Assembly (NCBI RefSeq): GCF_900167005.1
Contig: NZ_FUXW01000001.1
Span: 186,001-250,000 of the forward strand
Direction of reading: 5' to 3'
Length of the DNA: 64,000 nt
Source: Butyricicoccus pullicaecorum DSM 23266
Lineage (GTDB): Bacteria; Bacillota; Clostridia; Oscillospirales; Butyricicoccaceae
The notes below the pieces were generated by a model. The model saw only the letters and a list, made by a program, of their open reading frames with translations. It did no database searches and was not told the DNA's origin. How positions within the stretch are numbered: the first letter of the stretch is position 1; every line of letters begins with the position of its first letter. Shown here one piece after another: positions 48,296-58,660 of this stretch. The position numbers and the translations under genes were made by a program.

Positions 48296-50593
48296 TTAGG
48301 AAACCGAAATCATGCAGATGCGTCCGCCTTCGGACAGCGGTGCGTCGGCATAGAGTACAAACGCATCGTAGTCGGCCTTGGCCTGACGCAGGGTGATGAG
48401 TTGGTTGGTGCGGGATACAAAGACCGGCACATCGTCTGCGATCGGATAAACACCGGCATCGGTCTTGACGCTCTGGTAGCCGTCAAAGGCCTGGAGCGTG
48501 ACTGCGCCGACGCGGATGGGCTTCTTAGAGATGAGGTTCATCTCACCGGTGTTGGACAGCGCTGCACGCGGCAGACCGAGCGGGGTGGGCTTGCCCACAA
48601 GATCGTCGACCTGATCGACAACGTCGATGGTGTAGGTCTTGGGCTTGCCGTCCTCAAGGGTCGTGATCTTGACCTTGTAGTCGTAGATCGGGATGACGAT
48701 GCCGCTGCCCTCGACGTTGGGATCACCGCCGACAACACGCTCTTCTACGACAACCGATGCGCCTTCAACCAGACCCCATACCCAGCTCTCGCCGGTTGCG
48801 TCGCGGATGATGAGGGCGGTAACCGTACCGGACGGGTCGGTGACGACGGTCTCGATGTTCTTACCGGAGATGACATCGTTCTTGATATCCTCGAGCTTGA
48901 GCGGATTGAGCGGGCCATTGTCCGAAACGCGCTCAAAGACCTGTACATCGGGTGCGACCGGCTTGCTGCCCAGAACACCGCGGGAGACGATCCAGTCGCC
49001 CGGATTGGTGGTGGTGCGGGTCGCTTCGGTGACGCGCAGGTTGCCGTTCGTATCCTGCGACAGACGTACCATCTGGCCGACAGCCACGCTCTTGACTGCC
49101 TTTTCAACCGGGCCCTTGATGGTCAGACCGTTAAACAGCTGCACGGTGACCTCGTTCTCGGTGGTTGCGGTGACGATACCATTCATGGATGCAGACAGTT
49201 CGCTCTCGGGCACTGCCGCACGTACCTGACCGCTGACATCGAACAGCAGCGTGACCTTCTTGCCGAGTTCGGTGTTGTCGAAGGTCGGAGCGGCCTTCTC
49301 GGAGACCGGGAACTCGGTTGCCAGTACTTTGACCTTTTCCGGGAAGCGGAAGGACGGGGTTGCCTCCTGATATACACCGGTGATGCGGGTGTTGGATACC
49401 AGAGCGGTCTGGGTGGTCGGATCGAGGGTGACGACGTCGTACTTCTGGATATCGCCTTCCTGGATGGTCGCACCGTTGCGCTCGACACGGTAGCCCTTGG
49501 GGATGGCCACGGTATCGACGCCCCAGACGTAGCTGTCGCCCGAGACGAATGCGTTGTCGACTGCGATGAGTTCCAGATTGTGGTCCTTATCGTAGTAGAG
49601 GTTGACCTTCTGGCCCTGACGGATATCAAACCATGCTTCGATGTAGTCCTGCAGAGCGCCCTGCACAACAACCGGAACCTTGCGTCCGACAGCAATTTGA
49701 CCGCCTTCCTTAGTGACGATCTGCTGACGCTCGGCGCGTACGACTGTGTAGGTCTCGCGCTCGGAAACCTCGGGCAGGAAGGACTTGACCTTGCTTGTTG
49801 CGGTCTTGTCGAACAGGACCACGCCGCGTGCACCGACCAGCGCACTGTCCAGAGAATTTGCTGCCGGGCGGGTGACGATCTGGCCACCCTCGTAGAAGCG
49901 CAGCTGACCGGCCTGAAGCGAGGAATCGGTCTCGGGGGTCGCGAGCAGGATGGAGTTTTCGACCGGTGTGGAGCCGGACAGCGCGGTGTACAGCTTTTCG
50001 CCGCCCTTGGTCGGGGTGCGCAGCGTGTTGCGCAGCATAATGGCTGCATCCGCGCGGGTGATGGGATCGTTGACGCCGTGCGAAGCGGCACCCTTGGTCA
50101 GTCCGAGGGACTGTGCCTTGACGACATAGTCGTTCGGCCAGATGGGGCCGACGTCAGCAGTGGTGTAATCGAGCATGCGCAGCAGCATGGTGCACGCCTC
50201 ACCGTAGGTGACCGGTTTTTCCGGGGTGAAGGTACCGTCGGCGTTGCCGCGGATGATCTGCTTTTTGGCCAGATCGGGCGATTTGACCATGGCCGCGATG
50301 TAGCCCGACGCCCAGTGGGTGTACAGAACGTCGGGGAACAGGGTGTAGCTCTGGTAGGCGGTTGCGTCGCCTACGCCGAGCGAAGCTGCGGCGAGCTTGG
50401 TGAACTCGGCACGGGTTAGGCTGCGGTTCGGTTCAAAGTTGCCCACGCCATCACCCTCCATGATGGCCAGTGCGTCGAGCGAAGCCGCTGCCTGTGCCAG
50501 ATTTTCGTCGGTAATATCTTTAAATGCCGCCCCGGCCGTACCCGCAAGCAGCGCGAGCGACAGGGACAGGCAGACAAAAGATCGTCTAACCAT
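48296..50593 (-). CDS. SLH-domain cell-surface protein
   Basis: A 765-residue exported protein. A signal peptide spans about 1-22 (LSLALLAGTAGA). Three SLH domains follow at about 23-200, seen as FKDITDENLAQAAASLDALAIMEGDGVGNFEPNRSLTRAEF, LFPDVLYTHWASGYIAAMV and the third around WPNDYVVKAQSLGLTKG. From 210 to the end it is beta-rich and repetitive, with several Asp/Val/Thr-rich modules that I cannot name. Here the SLH anchor is N-terminal, opposite to the 1231-residue protein. ATG 50593 follows GAAGGAGGAAAG. It is encoded just downstream of the MacAB-like operon, separated by 17 nt, so it may be part of that transcript. Confidence 0.9.
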   Translation of the reverse strand: MVRRSFVCLSLSLALLAGTAGAAFKDITDENLAQAAASLDALAIMEGDGVGNFEPNRSLTRAEFTKLAAASLGVGDATAYQSYTLFPDVLYTHWASGYIAAMVKSPDLAKKQIIRGNADGTFTPEKPVTYGEACTMLLRMLDYTTADVGPIWPNDYVVKAQSLGLTKGAASHGVNDPITRADAAIMLRNTLRTPTKGGEKLYTALSGSTPVENSILLATPETDSSLQAGQLRFYEGGQIVTRPAANSLDSALVGARGVVLFDKTATSKVKSFLPEVSERETYTVVRAERQQIVTKEGGQIAVGRKVPVVVQGALQDYIEAWFDIRQGQKVNLYYDKDHNLELIAVDNAFVSGDSYVWGVDTVAIPKGYRVERNGATIQEGDIQKYDVVTLDPTTQTALVSNTRITGVYQEATPSFRFPEKVKVLATEFPVSEKAAPTFDNTELGKKVTLLFDVSGQVRAAVPESELSASMNGIVTATTENEVTVQLFNGLTIKGPVEKAVKSVAVGQMVRLSQDTNGNLRVTEATRTTTNPGDWIVSRGVLGSKPVAPDVQVFERVSDNGPLNPLKLEDIKNDVISGKNIETVVTDPSGTVTALIIRDATGESWVWGLVEGASVVVEERVVGGDPNVEGSGIVIPIYDYKVKITTLEDGKPKTYTIDVVDQVDDLVGKPTPLGLPRAALSNTGEMNLISKKPIRVGAVTLQAFDGYQSVKTDAGVYPIADDVPVFVSRTNQLITLRQAKADYDAFVLYADAPLSEGGRICMISVS

Positions 50594-50609
50594 ATCTTTC
50601 CTCCTTCAA

Positions 50610-51856
<1,247 letters not shown>

Positions 51857-51860
<4 letters not shown>

Positions 51861-52603
51861 GACAGTCCTCCTTTTCCGGGACGGTCGGATACGATGTGAC
51901 CGTCCTGAATGGTGACGATGCGCTCGGCCATTTCGGCGAGGTGGTTGTCGTGGGTGATGAGGATGATGGACGTGCCGGCGCGGTTGAGTGCGGACAGCTG
52001 TTCCATGATCTCGCGGCCGGAGGCCGAGTCCAGGTTACCGGTCGGCTCGTCGGCCATAATGATCGGCGGCTTGGCCGCGACTGCGCGTGCGATGGCGACG
52101 CGCTGCTGCTGACCGCCTGACATCTCAGCCGGACGGTGGTGCAGACGGTGGCCGAGGCCAACCTGCTCGAGTGCGGTAATGGACAGTTCACGGCGCTGCG
52201 CCTTGGGCATGCCGCGGTAGATGAGCGGCAGCTCGACGTTTTCCAGCGCAGTGAGAGCGGGAATGAGGTTAAAACCCTGAAAGATGAAGCCGATTTCACG
52301 GTTTCGGATGCCGGACAGGGTGGACGGACGCATTTCGTTGACCGGCTGACCGCCCAGACGATAGATGCCATAGGTCGGGATATCCAGACAGCCCAGAATG
52401 TTCATCAGCGTGGACTTGCCCGAACCCGACTGGCCCAGAATGCACAGGAACTGTCCCCAGGGCACGGCGAGCGAGATATCGTCCAGCGCCCGCACCTCGT
52501 TTTCCTTGCCTTCGTGATAAATCTTGCTCAGATGCTGCACATCGATGAGCAGGGAGTCATCAAACTCGGCTGGAGGCGGTGGACTGTGTTTGCGGAAAAA
52601 CAT
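51857..52603 (-). CDS. MacB/LolD-type ABC ATP-binding protein
   Basis: A 248-residue ATPase. A Pro-rich N-terminus precedes the core. Walker A is GQSGSGKST (about 58-66), the Q-loop lies in IGFIFQGFNLIPAL, the signature is [15 protein letters not shown], Walker [13 protein letters not shown] and the H-loop ILITHDNHLAEMAERI. It pairs with the MacB-like permease encoded next. ATG 52603 follows AAGGAGGG. It resembles the partial ATPase at the left edge of the window, so the organism has at least two systems of this class. Confidence 0.95.
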
Positions 52604-52621
52604 GAATGTCTCGCCCTCCTT

Positions 52622-54445
52622 TTAACCGACCGCGATGGCCGAGCCGCCCATATTGTTCTGGTCATACTGATCCTGTGGGCCTGCGAGGAAGACGGTCACG
52701 CCCTCGTCCAGACCGGAAACGATCTCGGTGTTCTGGGAGTCGGAAATACCGATTTGTACCGGAACGAGTACAAAGCCGTCGGGCACATCCGAGCCTTCGG
52801 GGATGGGCAGGGTGTTCTCGAAGGTCTGGCCTTCTGCGGGCTGTGCAAAGACTGCGACACCGTCGTTGGTGTTGACGACAGCCGTCGAGGGAACCATGAT
52901 GCAGTCCTCGGACTGTGCGGTGGTGATGCGGTACTCAACCGAGAAGTCGGGACGCAGGGTCTGACCCTCGACCGGATCGACCGAGATCACTGCCGGGAAG
53001 GTGGGCATAGAGCCCTGACTGTTGTTGTTCTTGTTGGCTTCCAGACCGACCGACTGAACGGTGCCGGTGAAGGTGAGGGTATCGGTGCCGAGGTTCATGG
53101 TGATGGACGCCGGCTGACCGGGCTGTACGCTGGCCACATCACTCATGGAGATGTCAGCGTTGATGACGATGTTATCGGTATCTGCAACGACGCAGGGCGG
53201 GGTGTCGCCCAGAAGCTCCTGTCCTTCGGTAGCGTTCATGGACAGCACCATACCGTCGATCGGGGAAACGACCGTGCACTTGGCGATGCGCTCGTTGAGT
53301 TCCTTAACGGTCTCCTGGCGGGTCTGTACCAGCTGCTGTGCGGTCTGCAGCGCAGTGGTCGCCTCTTCGCTCGAAAGCGCCAGAATGGTCTGGCCAGCCG
53401 AGAACTTCTGATAGCTGGGTGCGCAGTTCGCAGTCGCCTTGCCTGCCGCCTTGACGGTCAGCTTGGTCTCGCGGCTGTACATGAGCTTGCCCGAGCCGGT
53501 TGGCGCGATGTTCAGACCGTCGGCTGCAATGGTTGCAGTCGCGTCCATACCCGCCTTGAGCGTGCCCGGGTTGCGGAAGGTGACGGTTGCGCGGAACAGT
53601 CGGCCGCCTTCGTTGGAGATCTTTTCGATGCGGTCGATCTTTTCTACCGTGCCGGTGACCGAGCCCATGGTCTGAGGAATGGAGATGGACGCGGTCTGGC
53701 CGACCTTGAGCTTATCAATGTATGCGTAGCTGTAATAGAGTTCCAGACGCATGTTGGTGTCGTCAACCAACGTACCCAGAACGGTGCCCGATGCCACGTC
53801 GTCACCCTTCTGAATCTTGACTTCTTCCGGACTGGTCGGGGTCGTGGTGGACTCGCCGCTGGTCGTCTGGGTGGTGCTTTCCGAGGTCACTTCACCCGGC
53901 GGCAGCAGACGGCCGGTAAAGGGGGCGGTGACGACCAGTTCGCTGAGGGTCTTGTTGGCCTCGTTGACGCTCTTCTGTGCCTCGTTGAGTGCAGTTTGTG
54001 CCTGTTCGAGCTCCTTGCGGGTCTCGGCAGGGTCAATGGTCATCAGAACCTGACCGGTCTTGACCGTGTCGCCCGTGTGTGCGTTGATGGTCAGTACCTT
54101 GCCCTTGATATCCTTACCCAGTTCGGCGCGGGTCTTGGCAGCCGTGTAGCCGTTGCCCTCGATGTAGGTTTCCAGATATCCGCGGCTGGAGACCGCGGTC
54201 TGGATGGTGGATTCGGTGTCAGACTGGCCGGTTTTCTTGACTACATACACACCGCCGCCAATCAGACCGGCCAGAATCAGCACGGTCAGACCAATCCGCA
54301 GCGGCTTGGGGAGCTTGCGGTGAGGCTTGTTCATCGTATCGGCATACCGGTTGCGGACGGGAGCGGTATTCTTCTGCGCCTTGTCAGCTTCCGGCGTGAC
54401 ATCCTGCTGGTTGACAGGGGATGGATTGTCGGTCATTTTTGGCAT
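52622..54445 (-). CDS. Membrane-fusion/HlyD-like adaptor of the MacAB-type exporter
   Basis: A 607-residue adaptor. A basic, polar N-terminus (about 1-45) is followed by one transmembrane helix (LPKPLRIGLTVLILAGLIGGGVYVV, about 45-70). Two lipoyl/barrel-sandwich halves flank a helical hairpin (EQAQTALNEAQKSVNEANKTLSELVVTAPFTGRLLPPG). A Ser/Thr-rich insert in the barrel is unusual. A second sandwich repeat follows, with TALQTAQQLVQTRQETVKELNERIAKCTVVSPIDGMVLS, then beta-barrel and membrane-proximal domains. In Gram-positives such adaptors connect MacB permeases with the wall. ATG 54445 follows AGAGGAGA; GTG 54463 in frame is possible. First gene of the operon. Confidence 0.9.
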   Translation of the reverse strand: MPKMTDNPSPVNQQDVTPEADKAQKNTAPVRNRYADTMNKPHRKLPKPLRIGLTVLILAGLIGGGVYVVKKTGQSDTESTIQTAVSSRGYLETYIEGNGYTAAKTRAELGKDIKGKVLTINAHTGDTVKTGQVLMTIDPAETRKELEQAQTALNEAQKSVNEANKTLSELVVTAPFTGRLLPPGEVTSESTTQTTSGESTTTPTSPEEVKIQKGDDVASGTVLGTLVDDTNMRLELYYSYAYIDKLKVGQTASISIPQTMGSVTGTVEKIDRIEKISNEGGRLFRATVTFRNPGTLKAGMDATATIAADGLNIAPTGSGKLMYSRETKLTVKAAGKATANCAPSYQKFSAGQTILALSSEEATTALQTAQQLVQTRQETVKELNERIAKCTVVSPIDGMVLSMNATEGQELLGDTPPCVVADTDNIVINADISMSDVASVQPGQPASITMNLGTDTLTFTGTVQSVGLEANKNNNSQGSMPTFPAVISVDPVEGQTLRPDFSVEYRITTAQSEDCIMVPSTAVVNTNDGVAVFAQPAEGQTFENTLPIPEGSDVPDGFVLVPVQIGISDSQNTEIVSGLDEGVTVFLAGPQDQYDQNNMGGSAIAVG

Positions 54446-54620
54446 GGGAAAGTCTCCTCTCACTTCTTTTTTTAGACCTTTTCGCTAAACTGTATGAATT
54501 ATGTTAATACAGTGACAGTATAGGGCGGGGCAGGAGGCATGTCAAGAAAGGTAACTGGATTGTAATAAAAAATCCTGCAATTTCAGAAAATGTAATCGCA
54601 GGAAACAGGAAATAGATATG

Positions 54621-54655
54621 CAGGCAGGGACGGCGTTTTTTGCCGTCCCTGCCTG
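54621..54655. terminator. Strong 14-bp hairpin between glgA and the exporter operon
   Basis: CAGGCAGGGACGGC (54621-54634) pairs perfectly with 54642-54655, loop GTTTTTT. Neither side has a T-tail, so it may act as an insulator or mRNA end-protector rather than a classical terminator. The rest of 54446-54688 shows an AT-rich promoter-like stretch (about 54485-54525) upstream of the adaptor gene. Confidence 0.55.
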
Positions 54656-54688
54656 TCAAACGTGATGTAAGGGGATAGGGAAGGAGGT

Positions 54689-54712
54689 AAAACCGGGAAA
54701 ACGTCCGGTTTT
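54689..54712 (-). terminator. Terminator of glgA
   Basis: Minus strand: AAAACCGG (54705-54712) pairs with CCGGTTTT (54689-54696) across an 8-nt loop, beginning at the stop codon. Confidence 0.7.
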
Positions 54713-56159
54713 ATAAGCTGCAAAGTTCGTTGTACAGTGCCTCGTACTTGCGTGCCGAGCTGTTCCAAGAGAAGTCCTGCTGCATGCCGCGTTTTACAAT
54801 ATTATTCCATGCCTTGCGGTTGTCGTAGTAGGTCTGCTCTGCATAGTAGATGGTGAACAGCATTTCGTCGGCATTGTAGTTGCAGAACGAGAAGCCGGTA
54901 CCGGTCTGCTCATACTCGTTGTACGGCTGGACGGTATCGCGCAGACCGCCGGTCTCGCGGACGATCGGCACGGTACCGTAGCGCAGCGAGATGAGCTGAG
55001 TCAGGCCGCAAGGCTCAAAGAGCGAAGGCATGAGCATAGCATCCGCACCGGCGTAAACCTTGTGCGCGAAGCCCTCGTTGAATGCGATGTAAGCGCGTAC
55101 CTTGTCGGGTTCTACGTCCTGCATGTGGCGGAACAGACCCTCGTAGCGCGGATCGCCGGTACCAACGACAACCAGCTGCACACGGGATTCAACCAGTCGG
55201 CCGATGATCCAGTTGACCAGATCCAGACCCTTCTGGTCGGTCAGACGGGTGACCATAGCGATGAGCATGGTGTCGGGATCTTCGGGCAGGCCGAGTTCTT
55301 TCTGCAATGCTGCCTTGTTGGCTGCCTTACCCTTGAGGTAGTTGCGGGTGCTGTACTGGGTGTCGATGTCCTTGTCGGTTGCCGGATTGTAGATGTCGTA
55401 GTCGATGCCGTTGACGATACCGGACAGCGTGCCGCTCTTGGCGCGCAGCAGACCGTCCAGACCCTCGCCGTAGAATTCGCACTGGATCTCACCGGCATAG
55501 GTGTCGGAAACCGTGGTGATGCGGTCGGCAAAGACCAGACCGCCCTTGAGCATGTTGGCATCGCGCTTGAACTCCATGCGGTCGGGGGTGAAGACCCAAT
55601 CCGGCAGGCCGGTGTACAGCTTGAGGGTGGGAATGTCCCAGATGCCCTGGAAGCGCAGGTTGTGAATGGTCATGATCGTGCGGATACCGTGATAGAACGG
55701 GTTATCCTTAAAGAGCGTGTGCAGGAATACCGGAACGATACCGGTTTGCCAGTCGTGGCAGTGGATGACATCGGGATGGAAACCGATGGTCGGCAGGATG
55801 GACAGTGCAGCCTTGGAGAAGAAGCAGAACTTCTCAATATCCCAGTGGATGTCGCCGTACGGCTTGGGGCCACCGAAATAGTACTGGTTATCGATGAAGT
55901 AATAGGTGACACCGTCGAGCTGATAGGTCAGAATGCCGACATAAACCGAACCCAGACCGCCGAGATCCATATAGAAATGTGAGACGTACTCAAAATTGTT
56001 GCGGTAACGCTCGGGAATGGCCATGTAGTTGGGGATGATGACGCGCACGTCGAACTGTTCGCGGTCAAGAGACTTGGGCAGCGCGCCGACAACGTCGGCC
56101 AGTCCGCCGGTCTTGATGAACGGGACGCATTCGGATGCGACAAACAAGATGTTTTTCAT
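54711..56159 (-). CDS. glgA: Glycogen synthase (ADP-glucose type)
   Basis: A 482-residue GT5 glycosyltransferase that adds glucose from ADP-glucose to growing glycogen in the cytosol. The N-terminal ADP-glucose motif is KTGGLADVVGALP (Lys16). The acceptor domain contains PDVIHCHDWQTGIVPVFL. The C-terminal Rossmann domain has IAMVTRLTDQKGLDLVNWI and the EPCGLTQLISLRYGTVPIVRETGGLRDTV nucleotide-sugar loop. ATG 56159 follows CGGAGGG. It stands alone, without glgB, glgC or glgP next to it. A TTGAAT-N17-TATAAT promoter lies about 90 nt upstream. Confidence 0.97.
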   Translation of the reverse strand: MKNILFVASECVPFIKTGGLADVVGALPKSLDREQFDVRVIIPNYMAIPERYRNNFEYVSHFYMDLGGLGSVYVGILTYQLDGVTYYFIDNQYYFGGPKPYGDIHWDIEKFCFFSKAALSILPTIGFHPDVIHCHDWQTGIVPVFLHTLFKDNPFYHGIRTIMTIHNLRFQGIWDIPTLKLYTGLPDWVFTPDRMEFKRDANMLKGGLVFADRITTVSDTYAGEIQCEFYGEGLDGLLRAKSGTLSGIVNGIDYDIYNPATDKDIDTQYSTRNYLKGKAANKAALQKELGLPEDPDTMLIAMVTRLTDQKGLDLVNWIIGRLVESRVQLVVVGTGDPRYEGLFRHMQDVEPDKVRAYIAFNEGFAHKVYAGADAMLMPSLFEPCGLTQLISLRYGTVPIVRETGGLRDTVQPYNEYEQTGTGFSFCNYNADEMLFTIYYAEQTYYDNRKAWNNIVKRGMQQDFSWNSSARKYEALYNELCSL

Positions 56160-56251
56160 ATAAGAAACCCTCCGTTAAGACTTCCAGATACCGGACGTGC
56201 TCCGCGCGGCCGGAAACCGGCTCCGGGCAGCCGACATAGTTTACTAACCAT

Positions 56252-56280
56252 ATTATAGCAATCTCAGCCGGGTAATTCAA
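56252..56280 (-). promoter_or_regulatory. Promoter of glgA
   Basis: Minus strand: -35 TTGAAT (56275-56280), a 17-nt spacer and -10 TATAAT (56252-56257). Confidence 0.7.
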
Positions 56281-56298
56281 GGCAAAATGCTGAAAAAA

Positions 56299-56324
56299 AC
56301 CGTCTGCATTTGTGTGCAGACGGT
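56299..56324 (-). terminator. Terminator of the PhoB-PhoR-Sfp operon
   Basis: Ten-bp stem ACCGTCTGCA (56299-56308) pairs with 56315-56324, loop TTTGTG; on the minus strand a T-run follows. It lies 7 nt past the Sfp stop. Confidence 0.85.
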
Positions 56325-56330
56325 AAATAC

Positions 56331-56987
56331 TTACAAAAAATCTGTGATATGAGGCGAGAGGACGGTTACGGCAGGCGAGACCGTTCCGGGAACAGATAGC
56401 ATGGCGTGATGGCCGCAGGACAGCCGAACGCGTGCGATTGCGTGTAACTGTCCAAAGACCGGACGCGTCAGGTGAGGAAGTGGGTCGAGTGCGACCGAAA
56501 CCTCGCGCAGACCGTGTGCCAGTCCGCAGCCGGTTTCCTTGAGCACGGCTTCCTTGACCATCCACAAATCGAAAAAAGTAGACGAATCGCGTGCGATCAG
56601 TGCTTGCTCGTCGGCATCGAACCATCGCGCGGCAAGTCCGGGACGCACCGGGCGGGGCAGTTCCAGATCGATGCCGACCGGCACATCCGCGACCGCACAG
56701 ACTACTTGGTCGCCGCTGTGCGAGATGGACAGGTGCAGGTCGGGAAAGTCCGTCAGATAGGGCTGTCCGGACGGCCGTGCGGCCCGCACGAGCGGGAACG
56801 CGGTATCCGGTTGAACGTGACGCACAGCAGCACACAACAGCAGGTCACCGGTCAGGGACGCAGCTTGCGCCTGCGGGTGGCTGATGCGCGACAGGGCATC
56901 CAACCGGGACGGACAGAGCAGAGTTTCGCACTGATCGAGTGACAGCTGGGTGACCAATGCCTCACAGACTGTGACATGCGGGATCAC
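56331..56987 (-). CDS. 4'-phosphopantetheinyl transferase, Sfp-like
   Basis: A 218-residue enzyme that moves the 4'-phosphopantetheine arm of CoA onto a serine of carrier proteins, activating fatty-acid, polyketide or peptide synthases. Family motifs are LHLSISHSGDQVVCAVAD, VGIDLE (metal-binding Asp and Glu), and FFDLWMVKEAVLKETGCGL with the Trp-x3-Lys-Glu-Ala core. The start is GTG 56987, which overlaps the sensor kinase stop by GTGA; an in-frame GTG at 57014 is possible. It is the third gene of an overlapping operon with a PhoB/PhoR-type pair, an unusual partnership. Which carrier protein it serves is unknown, as no synthase is in the window. Confidence 0.9.
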   Translation of the reverse strand: MIPHVTVCEALVTQLSLDQCETLLCPSRLDALSRISHPQAQAASLTGDLLLCAAVRHVQPDTAFPLVRAARPSGQPYLTDFPDLHLSISHSGDQVVCAVADVPVGIDLELPRPVRPGLAARWFDADEQALIARDSSTFFDLWMVKEAVLKETGCGLAHGLREVSVALDPLPHLTRPVFGQLHAIARVRLSCGHHAMLSVPGTVSPAVTVLSPHITDFL

Positions 56988-58660
56988 ATCATCACCCCGG
57001 GATCGGACGGCCACTGCACAGTAAATACCGTGTTGTCAGATTCGGACGTGACCGAAATGACCGCACTGTGAATCTCACAGATGTGCTTGACGATGGACAG
57101 ACCCAGGCCGGTGCCCGGAACTTCATGCGAGCGCGAAGCGTCGGCGCGATAAAAGCGCTCGAAGATGTGGGGGATGGAGTCGGCCGGGATGGCAGCACCG
57201 GTGTTGGCCACGCGCAGGGTGACACCCGACGCGGTTTTCTTGAGCTCGATGTCCACCGTGCCACCCGGACGGTTGTACTTGATGGCGTTGTCGCATAGGT
57301 TGGTGACCACTTCGTCGACCATGGTGGGAATACCACGGATGACGCAGGGCGCACCGTGCATGGCAAAGCGTACCTGATGCTTTGCCGCCTTGTCGCTCAT
57401 GCGCTCGCACACCGAACCTGCCAGCTCGTACAAATCGATGTCCTCAAAGTTGAGACTGCCGCGGCCTTCATCCAGACGGGACAGCTTCATAATGTCGTCG
57501 ACCAACGCGAGCAGGCGGGCGGCCTCGTCGTGGATGCGACAGGCAAAACCGGGCACATCCTCGGGCTTGGCCAGACCGTAACGAATCATCTCGGCGTAGC
57601 CCAGTACCGAGGTCAGCGGGGTTTTGAGCTCGTGGGTGACGTTTGCGGTGAACATGCGGCGGGACTGTTCGGCAGCGTACTGCGAGGAGATGTCCAGCAC
57701 CAGCATGACCACGCCGCGAATGCCGTCATCGACGTGCACCGGGCTGAAGGACAGGCGCAGCTGGTTGCCGGCACGCTCTAAGGTGTAGACGGTGGATTCA
57801 CCAGCCTGCGCGATCTGCGCGGCGTGCAGAATGGCTTCGTCACACTCAAAGGAATCGAGCGGTAAACCGGGTGCGACCGGCGCGTCGAGCAGACGGCGGG
57901 CAGCACGGCTGCACGTCAGAACGGACAGGTGCTCGTCAAGTAAAATCAGACCTTCGTCCATGCCTGCCGTGATGGCATCAAATTCGATCTGTTTGCGGCG
58001 CAGCGCGGCGATTTGCAGAGAGATCTGCTGATTCTGCGCGTTGAGTCGACGCAAAAGCGGAGTCAGCTCGTCGTATACATCGGTCTTGAGCGGCTTGGTG
58101 GGGTCGATGGCGTTGATCGGGCGGACGAGCTGCTCAGTCAGACGAGCCGAGACAAAGGCCGACAGCAGACAGATGATAATGATGACCACGATCATAGCCG
58201 GAATGGTGTCGATCAGCGAGCGGACAAGCAGGTCGGTCGTGTTGGCCACACGCAGCACGTCGCCGCTCGGCAGACGCAGCGCGACATAACAGGTCAGCTC
58301 GTCGAGCGTGGACGAGATGCGGATGCCCTCACCGGTACCTGTCTCGCGAGCGGCTTCGAACTCCGGGCGATTGGAATGATTTTCCATCGTAGCGGCATCG
58401 GCGTTGGAGTCGTACAGCACTGTGCCGTCGGCAGAAATCATGGTCACACGCGAGGTGTCAGAGTTGCCGATTGCGTGCAGCGCCTCATCGGGATCGGCAG
58501 CGGCCAGATATCCGGCGGCAGCAATTGCAGCCTGACGGGAAGTCTGTTCGCTCAGCTCATGCAGACCGTCCCGGACACGCAGCGCGAGCATGGCACCACT
58601 GGTGAGCAGGGCGATCAGGATGGCCAACGCCAGCATCCGGCGGTAGATTTGTTTTTTCAT
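56984..58660 (-). CDS. PhoR-like membrane sensor histidine kinase
   Basis: A 558-residue sensor. TM1 spans about 9-28, an extracytoplasmic domain about 29-150, TM2 about 152-175, a linker to 225 and a PAS domain about 226-330 (IEFDAITAGMDEGLILLDEHLSVLTCSRAARRLLD). HisKA has His343 (NVTHELKTPLTSVLGYAEM), and the HATPase domain has N box NLCDNAIKYN, G1 VANTGAAIPADSIPHIFERFYRADASRS and G2 GTGLGLSIVKHIC. G1 reads NTGAAI, slightly off the usual NTGxGI. It overlaps the regulator gene by 4 nt and the Sfp gene by 4 nt, so all three are translationally coupled. Confidence 0.94.
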   Translation of the reverse strand: MKKQIYRRMLALAILIALLTSGAMLALRVRDGLHELSEQTSRQAAIAAAGYLAAADPDEALHAIGNSDTSRVTMISADGTVLYDSNADAATMENHSNRPEFEAARETGTGEGIRISSTLDELTCYVALRLPSGDVLRVANTTDLLVRSLIDTIPAMIVVIIIICLLSAFVSARLTEQLVRPINAIDPTKPLKTDVYDELTPLLRRLNAQNQQISLQIAALRRKQIEFDAITAGMDEGLILLDEHLSVLTCSRAARRLLDAPVAPGLPLDSFECDEAILHAAQIAQAGESTVYTLERAGNQLRLSFSPVHVDDGIRGVVMLVLDISSQYAAEQSRRMFTANVTHELKTPLTSVLGYAEMIRYGLAKPEDVPGFACRIHDEAARLLALVDDIMKLSRLDEGRGSLNFEDIDLYELAGSVCERMSDKAAKHQVRFAMHGAPCVIRGIPTMVDEVVTNLCDNAIKYNRPGGTVDIELKKTASGVTLRVANTGAAIPADSIPHIFERFYRADASRSHEVPGTGLGLSIVKHICEIHSAVISVTSESDNTVFTVQWPSDPGVMM